Notes: generated by a model from the letters alone, not told the origin. Positions 16,741 to 24,911 are shown, counted from the stretch's first letter. The stretch is DNA of 64,000 nt from WHSW01 sp033856255 (GCA_033856255.1 JAWVFH010000025.1:1-64000), one strand, 5' to 3'. Translations and numbers: made by a program.

Positions 16741-17607
16741 TTAGCCGAGGTAGACCGTCTTCCCCGGGTAAGTCGACTTCCCTGGCGGGTCGTTGTGCCG
16801 AGGCTTGTTGCGCTTCTCACCTTGCGGCGCGTAGTTGCCATATTTCACGGCGTTCACCGTCTGAAGCACGTTGCCGGCCGCGTCTTTGGCAACGATCTCG
16901 GCGGGATGGCCGTACGGGTCCATCATCAGGACGAATCCACCTGTTTCAGCTGAAGCCGTCTCGGTGCCGCCGCCGTAGTAGTGGAGCTCGACCTCGGCCA
17001 CGTTGCCCGCGGTGATCCCGAACAGGGGCGTGCGGTCGGTCGTGAAGGCGCTGCCCGTCCGCCCGAGCACGTAAATGCCGGTGCCGGCGAGCTGAGCCTC
17101 CCATCCAGCCTGGGTATCGCCGATGCCGACGGAGTCGTCGAGGGAGAACGTGTAGGTCGCGTCCGGACCGCCTTCGGCATTGTGCGACAGATAGAGGCTG
17201 TGGCCCTCGGCGCTCGCGACGACGCGCTGGCCGGTCTGTCCGTTGCCTTTCAACCATGCCGGCGGGTTGTCCGAGCTCTCGAGCGGTCGGCCGGGCGGGT
17301 TGTCGGCATCGAGGTATCCCGACAGGGTGTCGCGGAGGTCGTCGAGCGCTGCCCGTACCTGCGGCACCGCGGCGGCTGTGACGGCGACCACGGCGATGGC
17401 CAGCAGCGCGATAAGAACCGGCCGCGCGGCTCGGATCGCCGGGATCCGCAGCCCGAATGGCCGTTTCGGCCGTACGTTGCCCCGGGGCTCGCTCGCGACC
17501 TCGGCCAGAAGCTCCTCGAGCGCGTCGCCCAGGCCGAGCCGCGCGAGGTGGGCGTCGCTAACCGTCGCGGCGCGCCGAAGCAGCTCGGTTGCGGTGATCT
17601 CGTTCAT
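16741..17607 (-). CDS. Single-pass membrane protein, probable anti-sigma partner
   Basis: The 288-residue protein starts within the stop of the upstream ECF sigma gene (ATGA overlap), which is the usual place for an anti-sigma factor. It has a cytosolic N-terminus of about 55 residues (TATELLRRAATVSDAHLARLGLGDALEELLAEV), one membrane helix (about residues 63-83), and an exported domain of about 200 residues with no family I recognise. The zinc HxxxCxxC motif of ZAS-type anti-sigma factors is absent. The role is inferred from context only. Confidence 0.6.
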   Translation of the reverse strand: MNEITATELLRRAATVSDAHLARLGLGDALEELLAEVASEPRGNVRPKRPFGLRIPAIRAARPVLIALLAIAVVAVTAAAVPQVRAALDDLRDTLSGYLDADNPPGRPLESSDNPPAWLKGNGQTGQRVVASAEGHSLYLSHNAEGGPDATYTFSLDDSVGIGDTQAGWEAQLAGTGIYVLGRTGSAFTTDRTPLFGITAGNVAEVELHYYGGGTETASAETGGFVLMMDPYGHPAEIVAKDAAGNVLQTVNAVKYGNYAPQGEKRNKPRHNDPPGKSTYPGKTVYLG

Positions 17608-18155
17608 GCCCGCTCCTTGATCGCTCGTGTGGGGGTCGCCAGGGGCTCCGCTCCTCGGTCCATTTCCTCGAGCTCGCGGCGCAGCTGCTTGCGCGCACGG
17701 CGCAGGCGCGTGCGTACCGTCGCCGGGACGACGCCAATCACCGCTGCAATTTCGCTCGGTTCCAGCCCCTCCCAGGCGTTCAGCAACAGCACCTCGCGGT
17801 GCGTGTCGGACAGCTTGCGCAGGGCGGCACGCACGGCCCCGACCCGATCGTCGACGGGCTGCGGCACCGGTGCCGCGGCTAGCTCCTGGCGCAGTCGTTC
17901 ACCGAGTCGTCGCCGTCGTTCGGTCGATCGTCGCGAGTTGGCAAGTACACGCCGGGCGACACCAAACAACCACAAGCGCGCCTCGTCGTCGGCTGGCACG
18001 TCGTCCAGACGCCGCCACGCGACCAACATGACCTCGGCAAGTGCGTCGCTTGCATCCTCGGGATTCTCGGTGCGGCGCAGCAGGTAGCCGAGCAGCGACT
18101 GCGAGTTGTCGCGAAACAGGCCCTCGAGCCGCTGTTGATCATCGGTCAGCTGCAT
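17604..18155 (-). CDS. ECF-type RNA polymerase sigma factor
   Basis: A 183-residue extracytoplasmic-function sigma factor. Region 2 is LEGLFRDNSQSLLGYLLRRTENPEDASDALAEVMLVAWRRL, with DEARLWLFGVARRVLANSRR at its end, and region 4 is LRKLSDTHREVLLLNAWEGLEPSEIAAVIGVVPATVRTRLRRARKQL. It directs RNA polymerase to stress-type promoters. ATG 18155 (MQLTDDQQRL) is preferred over an upstream in-frame ATG at 18182. The next gene overlaps by four bases and is probably its regulator. Confidence 0.92.
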   Translation of the reverse strand: MQLTDDQQRLEGLFRDNSQSLLGYLLRRTENPEDASDALAEVMLVAWRRLDDVPADDEARLWLFGVARRVLANSRRSTERRRRLGERLRQELAAAPVPQPVDDRVGAVRAALRKLSDTHREVLLLNAWEGLEPSEIAAVIGVVPATVRTRLRRARKQLRRELEEMDRGAEPLATPTRAIKERA

Positions 18156-18276
18156 CGTTAGGACATGTCCGCATGCGGGCACGGCGTTTCAGCAGGGCGC
18201 TTGTGGCGCAGTATCGAGCGCACGCGCAGCGAACTCAATCCTGCGCGGCGAAACCGGTCGTACCGCTTCGTCCGCA

Positions 18277-18357
18277 GCGCAATATCTCGACGAGTGGCGG
18301 ATAACTGGGCGCTAGGCGGAGTTAGACGCCACTCGAGCGCTCAGACGATCGTTCCGC
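18277..18357. repeat. 81-bp intergenic structured repeat, copy 1
   Basis: This sequence matches 53913-53993 in the same orientation over 81 bases with few changes. The core at 18291-18335 folds as CGAGTGGCG, GA, TAACTGGGC, a GCTAG loop, GCGGAGTTA, GA, CGCCACTCG. The outer nine base pairs are perfect, the GA/GA internal loop is symmetric, and the inner stem has two mismatches in this copy. After it comes a shared tail, CTCAGACGATCGTTCCGC. It fills most of the 222-base gap between the ECF sigma start and the INSIG-like gene stop. Confidence 0.85.
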
Positions 18358-18377
18358 TTCCCATGCAGAGCGATCTT

Positions 18378-18953
18378 CTACGGCCGTGATCGGCGCCTGG
18401 CGACGAGCAGCTCCGCGAGCCTGGCGGCGACGAAGCCGAAGGCGAAGTAGAGCGCCGGCAGCCAGAGGGCGACGCCGAAGAGCGAGTCGGCCGAGGGGCT
18501 GTACTCGGCAAGGTCGAGCTCGACGATCACGATCTCGGCCACCGGCCCCACGATCGCGGCGGCGAGGCCGCAGACGATCGCCGGCCTGCCGCCGCCGAGC
18601 CAGGAGGCGATCAGCACGGCGAGCATCACGATCAGCGTCGTCGCCGGGCCCTCGGGCTCGTCGTAGACGAGCGCCGTCGTCGCGTACAGGGCCAGCACGG
18701 CGGCGATCGCCCCGATCCCGACCCTGAGGTCGAACCCCGGCCGCGGCGGGCCGAGCCGCAGGCGCAGTTCACCGAGCGACGCGGTCGCCAGACCGACGAG
18801 GATCGGGAACCAAAGCGCGCTCTCCCAGACGTGGGGGGTGGTGTGGTCCAGGTAGGTCGTCGTCCCGGCCTGCACATGCCCGGCGTCGCCGATCAGCCCG
18901 CCGGCGGCGCCGGTCACGAACAGGATCAGCAACTCTCTCCCACTCAGCCTCAT
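18378..18953 (-). CDS. INSIG-like polytopic membrane protein
   Basis: A 191-residue integral membrane protein with about six hydrophobic segments. From memory its layout resembles the INSIG family (sterol regulators in animals; a mycobacterial homologue has been structurally studied). Points of similarity are ESALWFPILVGLATASLG near helix 2, and the C-terminal block AEYSPSADSLFGVALWLPALYFAFGFVAARLAELL, which parallels the INSIG segment with TSPDF...SWLPC and a final helix. Function in bacteria is unknown; binding of a lipid such as diacylglycerol is an inference. It is divergent from dapL with 42 bases between the starts. Confidence 0.55.
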   Translation of the reverse strand: MRLSGRELLILFVTGAAGGLIGDAGHVQAGTTTYLDHTTPHVWESALWFPILVGLATASLGELRLRLGPPRPGFDLRVGIGAIAAVLALYATTALVYDEPEGPATTLIVMLAVLIASWLGGGRPAIVCGLAAAIVGPVAEIVIVELDLAEYSPSADSLFGVALWLPALYFAFGFVAARLAELLVARRRSRP

Positions 18954-18995
18954 CGCCGGCGCCAGTATCGCCGCTCGGGTAGCCTCGCGAGCCCG

Positions 18996-20168
18996 ATGGC
19001 CCTGGCAGACCCCTCCAAGCGACTTCAGGCGATCCCGCCCTACATGTTCGCCGAGCTCGAGCGCAAGGTCGCGGCGAAGAGAGCGGCCGGGATCGACGTG
19101 ATCAGCCTCGGGATCGGCGATCCGGACATGCCGACCTACCCGCACGTGGTCGAGGCGATGCGGGCGGCGGTCGCCGACCCCGGCACGCACCAGTACCCGT
19201 CGAACCGCGGCCGCGAGGAGTTCCGGCGGGCCTTCGCCGGCTTCTACGATCGCCGCTTCGGGGTCGAGATCGACCCCGAGGCCGAGGTGATCCCGGCGAT
19301 CGGCGCCAAGGAGTGCATCTACAACCTCTGCTTCGCCTTCCTCGACCCCGGCGACGTCGCCCTCGCCTCCGACCCCGGCTACCCGGTCTACACGGGCGGA
19401 CCGGTGCTGGCCGGCGCCGAGGCCGTCGTCCTGCCGCTCGTCCCCGAGCTCGGCTTCGCCCCGGATCTCGACGCGATCGAGGCGGCCGACCTCGAGCGGG
19501 CCCGGCTGATCTTCCTCAACTACCCCAACAACCCGACCGGGGCAGTCGTCGCGGACGGCCTCTTCGAACGCGTGGTGGAGCTTGCCCGCGAGCACGAGAT
19601 CCTCGTCGTCCACGACAACGCCTACTCGGAGACGACCTATGAGGGCTACGTGGCGCCAAGCTTCCTCGCCACGCCGGGGGCGAAGGAGGTCGGCGTCGAG
19701 GTCTTCTCGCTCTCCAAGGGCTACAACATGACCGGCTGGCGCTGCGCGGCGATCCTCGGCAACGCCGATGCGGTCTCGACCTACTGGCGACTGAAGACGA
19801 ACGTCGACTCGGGCCTGTTCGAGGCCGTGCAGCTGGCCGGCGCCGCCGCCCTCGAGGGGCCGCAGCGGCCGGTCGAGGAGATGAACGAGATCTATCTGCG
19901 CCGCCGCGACCTGGTGGTCGGGGCCCTGCGCGAGATCGGCGTGGACGTCGCCGCCCCGAAGGGGACGATCTACGTCTGGGCGCCGGTCCCCGAGGGCCAC
20001 ACCTCGGCCAGCTTTGCCGAGCTCGTGCTCGAGGAGGCGGCGGTGGTCGTCTCGCCGGGCTCGATGTACGGGCCCAGCGGCGAGGGCTTCTTCCGGATCT
20101 CGCTGACCACGCCCGACGAGCGCATCTCCGAGGCGGTCGAGCGCCTGCGCGAGCACCTGGCCCGATGA
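18996..20168 (+). CDS. dapL: LL-diaminopimelate aminotransferase-type PLP enzyme
   Basis: A fold-type I aminotransferase of 390 residues. It has VISLGIGDPDMPTYPHVVEAM, HQYPSNRGREEFR, LNYPNNPTGAV, and the PLP lysine in SLSKGYNMTGWR. These match the DapL/PLP-dependent branch that converts tetrahydrodipicolinate directly to LL-diaminopimelate; an aspartate or alanine aminotransferase role cannot be excluded. If DapL is correct, meso-DAP still needs an epimerase, which makes the altered DapF at 10800 interesting. A TAGCCT box at 18980-18985 lies ten bases before the ATG. ridA overlaps its end. Confidence 0.85.
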   Translation: MALADPSKRLQAIPPYMFAELERKVAAKRAAGIDVISLGIGDPDMPTYPHVVEAMRAAVADPGTHQYPSNRGREEFRRAFAGFYDRRFGVEIDPEAEVIPAIGAKECIYNLCFAFLDPGDVALASDPGYPVYTGGPVLAGAEAVVLPLVPELGFAPDLDAIEAADLERARLIFLNYPNNPTGAVVADGLFERVVELAREHEILVVHDNAYSETTYEGYVAPSFLATPGAKEVGVEVFSLSKGYNMTGWRCAAILGNADAVSTYWRLKTNVDSGLFEAVQLAGAAALEGPQRPVEEMNEIYLRRRDLVVGALREIGVDVAAPKGTIYVWAPVPEGHTSASFAELVLEEAAVVVSPGSMYGPSGEGFFRISLTTPDERISEAVERLREHLAR

Positions 20169-20560
20169 CGGGCGGGCGACGCCGGGCGAGCTCCGGGTCG
20201 CCGCTCGAGCAGCGCTACGGCTACAGCCGCGCCGTTCGCGCCGGTGACCGGGTGCTGGTCTCCGGGACGGCCCCGGTCTGGCCCGACGGCGGCTGCGACC
20301 CGGATGCCGGCGCACAGGCTCGCCGCTGCTGCGAGATCATCGTCGCGGCACTGGCGGAGCTGGGCGCCTCGGCGGCCGACGTGGTGCGGACGCGGATGTT
20401 CGTCACCGACGCCGGGCTCGCCGACGCCGTCGGCGCCGTCCACGGCGAGTTCTTCGGCGCCGCGGCCCCGGCGGCGACGATGGTCGTCGTCAGCGCCCTG
20501 CTCGACCCGCGCTGGCTGGTCGAGATCGAGGCCGAGGCGGACCTGCGCACGAACTGTTAG
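20165..20560 (+). CDS. RidA/YjgF family enamine/imine deaminase
   Basis: A 131-residue RidA-family protein. It has YSRAVRAGDRVLVSGTAPV, the RRCCEIIVAALAELGASAADVVRTRMFVTD helix-strand block with the family arginine (VVRTR), and the C-terminal VEIEAEA strand. RidA proteins hydrolyse reactive 2-aminoacrylate or other imines released by PLP enzymes, which fits its ATGA overlap with the aminotransferase gene. The N-terminus has an Arg/Gly-rich extension. Confidence 0.87.
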   Translation: MTGGRRRASSGSPLEQRYGYSRAVRAGDRVLVSGTAPVWPDGGCDPDAGAQARRCCEIIVAALAELGASAADVVRTRMFVTDAGLADAVGAVHGEFFGAAAPAATMVVVSALLDPRWLVEIEAEADLRTNC

Positions 20561-20665
20561 GAGGTGCTAACAATACCGCCTCGCGCAGGGCTCCTCCCGC
20601 CGTAGGGGAATAAGGACCAGGGGGGGCGATTCAAGCCTGTGCGCGCACTTACCGATTCATAAGAC

Positions 20666-21535
20666 ATGACGACACTTGGCATAGCACTCGCTCTGGCCTG
20701 CGCCGCGATGGCGAACCTGGCGATGCTCTGCAAGCACCGGGGCGCCAGCGAGGCCCCCGACATCAGCCTGAAGACGCCGCTGCACAGCGTCAGGCAGCTG
20801 TTCCTGTCGCGCTGGTGGACGATCGGCTTCGCCGTTGCCGCCGTCGCCTGGGTCCTGCACGTGGCCGCGATGTCGGTCGCGCCGCTGTCGCTCGTCCAGG
20901 CTGTGATCGCCGGCGGATTGGTCCTGATCGCCTACCCGGCCACGCGCTACTTCGGCCACAAGCTCACCCGCCGCGAGTGGCTCGGCCTCGGCCTCGCCGC
21001 CGTCGGGCTCGGCTTTCTCGCCGTCACCGTCCCGCACGCGGCCGAGAACGACGGCTACTCGATCGTCACCCTGGCCGGGTTCGAGACCGTGATGTGCGGC
21101 GCGGGCTGCTTCCTCTTTGCCTCCGGCATCCTGCGCCGGGGCTCAATCTGCCACGGCGTCATCCTCGGGCTCGCATCCGGGCTCCTGATCGGCGTCTCCA
21201 ACGTCGCGATCAAGGCGCTCACCGAGGGGATCGACATCGCCGGCATCCACGCCCTGCTGAGCCCCTGGACCGCGCTCGTCGTGATCGGCGGGATCGGCGC
21301 CTTCTTCGCACTCGCACGGGGGATGCAGCTCGGTGAGGCGATCCCCGTGATCGCCACCGCCTCCGTCTCCTCGAACTGCGCCGCGATCCTCGGCGGGGTG
21401 ATCGTCTTCGGCGATCCGATCGGCTCCGGCCTGGTCGAGGGCCTCGCCCGTGGCGTCGCCTTCGCCGCCGTGATCGCCGCCGCGGCGCTGATGCCGCACG
21501 TTTCCAGCGGTCCGCGGACCGCTGCGGCCCGCTAG
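20666..21535 (+). CDS. DMT-superfamily (EamA-like) transporter
   Basis: A 289-residue protein with nine or ten hydrophobic helices covering nearly its whole length, built as two related halves as in drug/metabolite transporters. The short loops hold KHRGA, FGHKLTRREW (typical after helix 4) and SGILRRGS. A conserved final part reads VIVFGDPIGSGLVEGLARG. The substrate is unknown. The start ATG follows CATAAGAC with no ribosome binding site. The stop TAG shares the palindrome CTAG with the stop of the convergent SDR gene. Confidence 0.78.
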   Translation: MTTLGIALALACAAMANLAMLCKHRGASEAPDISLKTPLHSVRQLFLSRWWTIGFAVAAVAWVLHVAAMSVAPLSLVQAVIAGGLVLIAYPATRYFGHKLTRREWLGLGLAAVGLGFLAVTVPHAAENDGYSIVTLAGFETVMCGAGCFLFASGILRRGSICHGVILGLASGLLIGVSNVAIKALTEGIDIAGIHALLSPWTALVVIGGIGAFFALARGMQLGEAIPVIATASVSSNCAAILGGVIVFGDPIGSGLVEGLARGVAFAAVIAAAALMPHVSSGPRTAAAR

Positions 21536-22512
21536 AGCTTTCCCTCGGCCTGGAGCGTCTCGCGCAGGCCGGTCTCCAGCCCGCGCGGCGAGTAGCCGAG
21601 CTCGGCCATCGCCTTGTCGTGCTTGGCCCAGAAGGTGACCCCGTCGGCCGATGAGATCAGCTCGCGCAGGTTCGGCGGCTGCCCCATCACCTTGCCGACG
21701 AGCGGGCCGGCGGGCGCCATCAGCTTCAGCATTCCGGTCGGGATCGCGCGCGAGGGCGGCTTCTTGTCGGCCACGCGACCGACCGCACCGATCAGCTCGC
21801 GCATCGTCGTGATCTCCCCGCCGAGCACGTAGGCCTCGCCGACGGCGCCCTTGTCGAGCGCCAGCAGGATCCCGTCGGCGACGTCCTCGACGTAGACCAT
21901 GTTCATCCCCAGGTCCGGGAAGGCGATCAGCGGCATCTTGCCGGCCAGGAATTGGTTGATCTGGGTGCCGATCGCGGAGTGGTCGTCGGGGCCGTAGACG
22001 CCTCCGGGCTGGACGATCACGCACGGCAGGCCCTCGTCGGCGATCAGCCGCTTGGCGATCTGGTGGGCCTCGTACTTCGTCTGCTCGTAGTAAGAGGTGA
22101 ACTCGCGTCCGGGATGCTCATAGCTCTCGTCGACGACCTCCCCGTGGGTGTTCCCGAAGGCGCCGACGGTGGAGACGTAGACCGCCTTCGGCGTCCCGGC
22201 GGCGAGGGCGGCGCGCAGCACCCGCTCCGTGCCGAGCACGTTGGCCTCGTACATCGCCCGGTGCTCGGACTCGGGGATCCCGACCTCGTAGACGGCAGCG
22301 TTGTGGATCAGCGCCTCGCAGCCCTCGAGGCCGGCGGCGATCGCCGCCTCGTCGGAGAGATCGCCGACGACAAGCTCGCAGCCGAGCGCCTCGAGCTCGG
22401 CGCCCTTCGCGGCCGAGCGGACGAGGACGCGCACGTCGTCGCCTCGCTGGCGCAGTTTGCGGGCCACATGACCCCCGATGAAACCGGTGCCGCCGGTGAG
22501 GAATAGCCTCAT
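21532..22512 (-). CDS. NAD-dependent epimerase/dehydratase (extended SDR)
   Basis: A 326-residue extended short-chain dehydrogenase. It has the Rossmann motif FLTGGTGFIGGHVARKL at the N-terminus, the GDLSD turn, VYVSTVGAFG, the catalytic YEQTK (YxxxK), and IVQPGGVYGPDD. It resembles dihydroflavonol reductase/hopanoid HpnA-like SDRs that act on sugar- or terpenoid-linked substrates. On the minus strand a TAGTCT box (plus 22523-22528) lies ten bases before the ATG and inside the divergent gene. Confidence 0.88.
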   Translation of the reverse strand: MRLFLTGGTGFIGGHVARKLRQRGDDVRVLVRSAAKGAELEALGCELVVGDLSDEAAIAAGLEGCEALIHNAAVYEVGIPESEHRAMYEANVLGTERVLRAALAAGTPKAVYVSTVGAFGNTHGEVVDESYEHPGREFTSYYEQTKYEAHQIAKRLIADEGLPCVIVQPGGVYGPDDHSAIGTQINQFLAGKMPLIAFPDLGMNMVYVEDVADGILLALDKGAVGEAYVLGGEITTMRELIGAVGRVADKKPPSRAIPTGMLKLMAPAGPLVGKVMGQPPNLRELISSADGVTFWAKHDKAMAELGYSPRGLETGLRETLQAEGKL

Positions 22513-22528
22513 CTGGGTGCGCAGACTA
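22504..22528. promoter_or_regulatory. Interlocked divergent leaderless promoters
   Basis: The plus-strand box TAGCCT (22504-22509) serves the GH114-like gene (GTG 22517) and lies inside the first codons of the minus-strand SDR gene. The minus-strand box TAGTCT (plus AGACTA, 22523-22528) serves the SDR gene (ATG 22512) and lies inside the first codons of the GH114-like gene. Only four bases separate the two start codons. Confidence 0.6.
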
Positions 22529-23404
22529 CCCATGATCGCGCTCGCGGTCACCGCCGCCGCGGCGCTGGTGGTGGCCGGCGCGACGGCCGTCGGCGGCGCT
22601 CGCGCCGTGCCGCCGCGCAGCTTCGCCTTCGCGATCGGCAACGGCAACCTCTCCGGCGGCCCCCAGCAGGTCGCCGACCGCCTCGGGGACTTCGACCTCG
22701 TCGTCGTCGACGGCGAGCTTGCCCGCGCCGACAAGATCGCGGCCCTGCGGGCGAGGGGCGTCACGGTGCTCGGCTATCTCAGCGTCGGCACGATCGAGAA
22801 GTGGCGCTCGTGGTATCCGCGGCTGAAGCGGTTCCGGCTCGGCGCCTGGGCCGACTGGAAGGACGAATGGTTCGCCGACGTCTCGAAGGCGAAGCTGCGG
22901 CGGCTGATCACCGGCGAGATCGCGCCCGAGCTGCTCGCGAAGGGATTCGACGGCCTCTTCCTCGACAACGTCGACATGGTCGAGACCCGCAACCACGCCG
23001 CCCAGCGCGATGGCATGCGCGACCTGGTCCAGGCGCTCGCCGGGCTCGCGCACTCGGACGGCCGCCTGTTGTTCGCCCAGAACGGGGCCGGGATACTCGA
23101 CCGGCTCGGCCTCCTCGACTCGATCGACGGATGGAACCGCGAGGACGTCACCTGGACCTACGACTTCGACCGCCACCGCTACGTCCACCAGCGGCCGGGC
23201 GAGACCCACGCCGCGCTCGCGGAGCTTGCCGAGATGGCGGGCCGCGGCCTGATCACGACCAGCGCCGACTACACCCGGGCCGGCGACGCGGACGCCGAGG
23301 CCGAGGCGGTCGCCAACGCATGCTCGGTGGGCGCGACGCCGTATGTCGGCGACATCGGGCTGACCGCGAAGCGCCTCCCGGACCCGCCTCTGACCTGTCC
23401 CTGA
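22517..23404 (+). CDS. Exported GH114-like (TM1410/polygalactosaminidase-type) protein
   Basis: The 295-residue protein begins with a signal peptide (VRRLPMIALAVTAAAALVVAGATAVGGARA) and continues as a (beta/alpha)8 barrel of the GH114/TM1410 type. Typical segments are TVLGYLSVGTIEKWRSWYP, KGFDGLFLDNVDMVE with the acidic active-site residues, and LLFAQNGAGILD. Family members cleave galactosaminogalactan or other alpha-1,4 polysaccharides. I chose GTG 22517, seven bases after the TAGCCT box; ATG 22532 is the alternative. Confidence 0.82.
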   Translation: MRRLPMIALAVTAAAALVVAGATAVGGARAVPPRSFAFAIGNGNLSGGPQQVADRLGDFDLVVVDGELARADKIAALRARGVTVLGYLSVGTIEKWRSWYPRLKRFRLGAWADWKDEWFADVSKAKLRRLITGEIAPELLAKGFDGLFLDNVDMVETRNHAAQRDGMRDLVQALAGLAHSDGRLLFAQNGAGILDRLGLLDSIDGWNREDVTWTYDFDRHRYVHQRPGETHAALAELAEMAGRGLITTSADYTRAGDADAEAEAVANACSVGATPYVGDIGLTAKRLPDPPLTCP

Positions 23405-23422
23405 CGCGGTACCGTTGACTCG

Positions 23423-24343
23423 ATGTCCGACCCGTGGCCCGCTCTCAGCTACGGCCGGTGGAGCGCGACCTGCGACACCCTGCACGCGCACACGCAGGTG
23501 CTCGGCAAGCTCGCCGTGGAGCTCGCCCCGCCGGAGCCGCAGCTCCAGCACGCCGCCCTGCGGCTGAGCGCGCGCGGCTGGGAAACGCTGCCGCTGCCGG
23601 CGCCCGACGGCTCCGGCGCGATCGTCGCAGCGCTTGACCTACACGCACACGAGGTCGTCGTCGAGCACAGCGCCGGTCACGAGACCCGGGTCGCCCTCAC
23701 CCCCAACCGGCCCGTGGCGGAGGTAACGCGCGAGGTGCTGGAGGCCGTGGGCCGCCTGGGGGGCCCGGTGAAGATCAATCCCACTCCCCAGGAGGTGCCG
23801 TGGCAGGTACCTCTCGACGAGGACAACGAGCATGCGACCTACGACCCCGAACAAGCCGCGACCTACTTCGACGCCGCCACCCGCGCGGCGCTCGTGCTGG
23901 CGGAATTCCGGGCACCGTTTCGCGGGCGATCGTCGCCGGTGAACGCCTGGTGGGGGACCTTCGACCTCGCGGTTCACCTGTACTCGGGCCAGCCGACGGA
24001 CCCGCCGTCCGATGACTTCATCATGCGCAATGGAGGGGACGCCGAGCAGGTCGAGATCGGGTGGTGGCCCGGGGACCCGAACCACGAGCAGGCGGCCTTC
24101 TTCGCCTTCGCCTACCCGACGCGCGATGGCTTTGGGGACGCTGACCTGAGCCCCGCGCCGGGACGCTGGCACGCACAGCTCGGCGAGTACGTGCTCGACT
24201 GGGATGAGATCCGCGAGGAGCCCGATCCAGCGGCCCTGGCGTTGGAGTTCGCCCGGTCGGCCTTCCGCCACTCCTGCGCGGTCTGCGAGTGGGATCCGGC
24301 GCTGGCGGCCACCGCGGATGGCGTACCGCCTCCGATCAGGTAA
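23423..24343 (+). CDS. DUF5996 family protein
   Basis: A 306-residue cytosolic protein with the DUF5996 pattern: WPALSYGRWSATCDTLHAHTQVLGKLAVEL at the N-terminus, TRVALTPNRPVAEVTREVL in the middle, and FRGRSSPVNAWWGTFDLAVHLYSG, then CDxxx-less end SFRHSCAVCEWDPAL. Family function is unknown. No membrane segment or catalytic triad is obvious; Trp and His are frequent. A TACCGT box at 23410-23415 ends seven bases before the ATG, which suggests a leaderless mRNA. Confidence 0.82.
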   Translation: MSDPWPALSYGRWSATCDTLHAHTQVLGKLAVELAPPEPQLQHAALRLSARGWETLPLPAPDGSGAIVAALDLHAHEVVVEHSAGHETRVALTPNRPVAEVTREVLEAVGRLGGPVKINPTPQEVPWQVPLDEDNEHATYDPEQAATYFDAATRAALVLAEFRAPFRGRSSPVNAWWGTFDLAVHLYSGQPTDPPSDDFIMRNGGDAEQVEIGWWPGDPNHEQAAFFAFAYPTRDGFGDADLSPAPGRWHAQLGEYVLDWDEIREEPDPAALALEFARSAFRHSCAVCEWDPALAATADGVPPPIR

Positions 24344-24362
24344 CGATCATTCCCCGAGGCGC

Positions 24363-24887
24363 TTACCTGGCCGCGTAGACGATCTCCACGGAGCCGCCCG
24401 CAAGGGCGTGCTCCGCTTCGAGCGTCAGCGTCGTATCGGTGCTGAGCGATTCGGTCAGCCGCATCCCGGCGCCGAGGAACAGCGGCAGCACGATCAGTCC
24501 GAGCTTGTCGAGCGCTCCAAGGGCCCGGTAGGTCTCGATCGTTCGGGGGCCGCCGACCAAGTGGACGTCGCCGCCGCGGTTGGCCGCCCGGACCTGCTCC
24601 AGCAGTCGCTCCGGGTCGGCGTCGACGACGACGTGGTCCGGGGTGCCCGGGGGACGGTTCGAGCCGAGCACGAACACATCGAGGTCCGGCCACGGCCAGC
24701 GATCCGCGCCGAGCGCGGGCTGGAACGTCGTCCGGCCCATCAGCACCGCGTCGCAGGTCTTCTGAAACTCCGGGAAGCCGTAGCTCTGGCCGGGAACGAA
24801 GGCCGGATCGGCGAGCTGCGGCGGCCATCCGTCGGGCGTGGTCACGTAGCCGTCGGCGCTGATGCACATGCGGGTGCGGATCTGCAC
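24363..24887 (-). CDS. RibD C-terminal/dihydrofolate reductase-like protein
   Basis: A 174-residue protein with the DHFR-like fold of the RibD C-terminal family. It starts RTRMCISADGYVTTPDG, then has DAVLMGRTTFQ, FVLGSNRPP, and the NADPH-loop region VHLVGGPRTIETY followed by LIVLPLFLGAGMRL. These proteins are NADPH-dependent reductases of unknown substrate. GTG 24887 is preferred because a TAGGTT box (plus 24895-24900) ends seven bases upstream on this strand. Confidence 0.85.
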   Translation of the reverse strand: MQIRTRMCISADGYVTTPDGWPPQLADPAFVPGQSYGFPEFQKTCDAVLMGRTTFQPALGADRWPWPDLDVFVLGSNRPPGTPDHVVVDADPERLLEQVRAANRGGDVHLVGGPRTIETYRALGALDKLGLIVLPLFLGAGMRLTESLSTDTTLTLEAEHALAGGSVEIVYAAR

Positions 24888-24894
24888 CTGCCGG

Positions 24895-24904
24895 AACCTA
24901 CACT
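24895..24904. promoter_or_regulatory. Back-to-back -10 boxes (AACCTACACT)
   Basis: AACCTA on the plus strand is TAGGTT on the minus strand, seven bases before the GTG of the DHFR-like gene. TACACT at 24899-24904 is seven bases before the ATG of hflX. The two boxes share the central TA, so one melted site could fire in both directions and give two leaderless mRNAs. Confidence 0.6.
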
Positions 24905-24911
24905 TGCTCGG

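Noticed and set aside
18291..18335. A k-turn motif in the repeat hairpin
   Set aside because: The GA/GA loop is symmetric and lacks the three-base bulge of a k-turn, so I describe it only as tandem G-A opposites in a hairpin.
18378..20315. A 645-codon minus frame covering dapL in antisense
   Set aside because: Only the last 191 codons have membrane helices and family likeness; the rest mirrors the clear aminotransferase gene on the other strand.
24204..24911. A long in-frame extension upstream of hflX
   Set aside because: It is antisense to the DHFR-like gene, has no HflX likeness, and the promoter box at 24899-24904 places the start at 24912.
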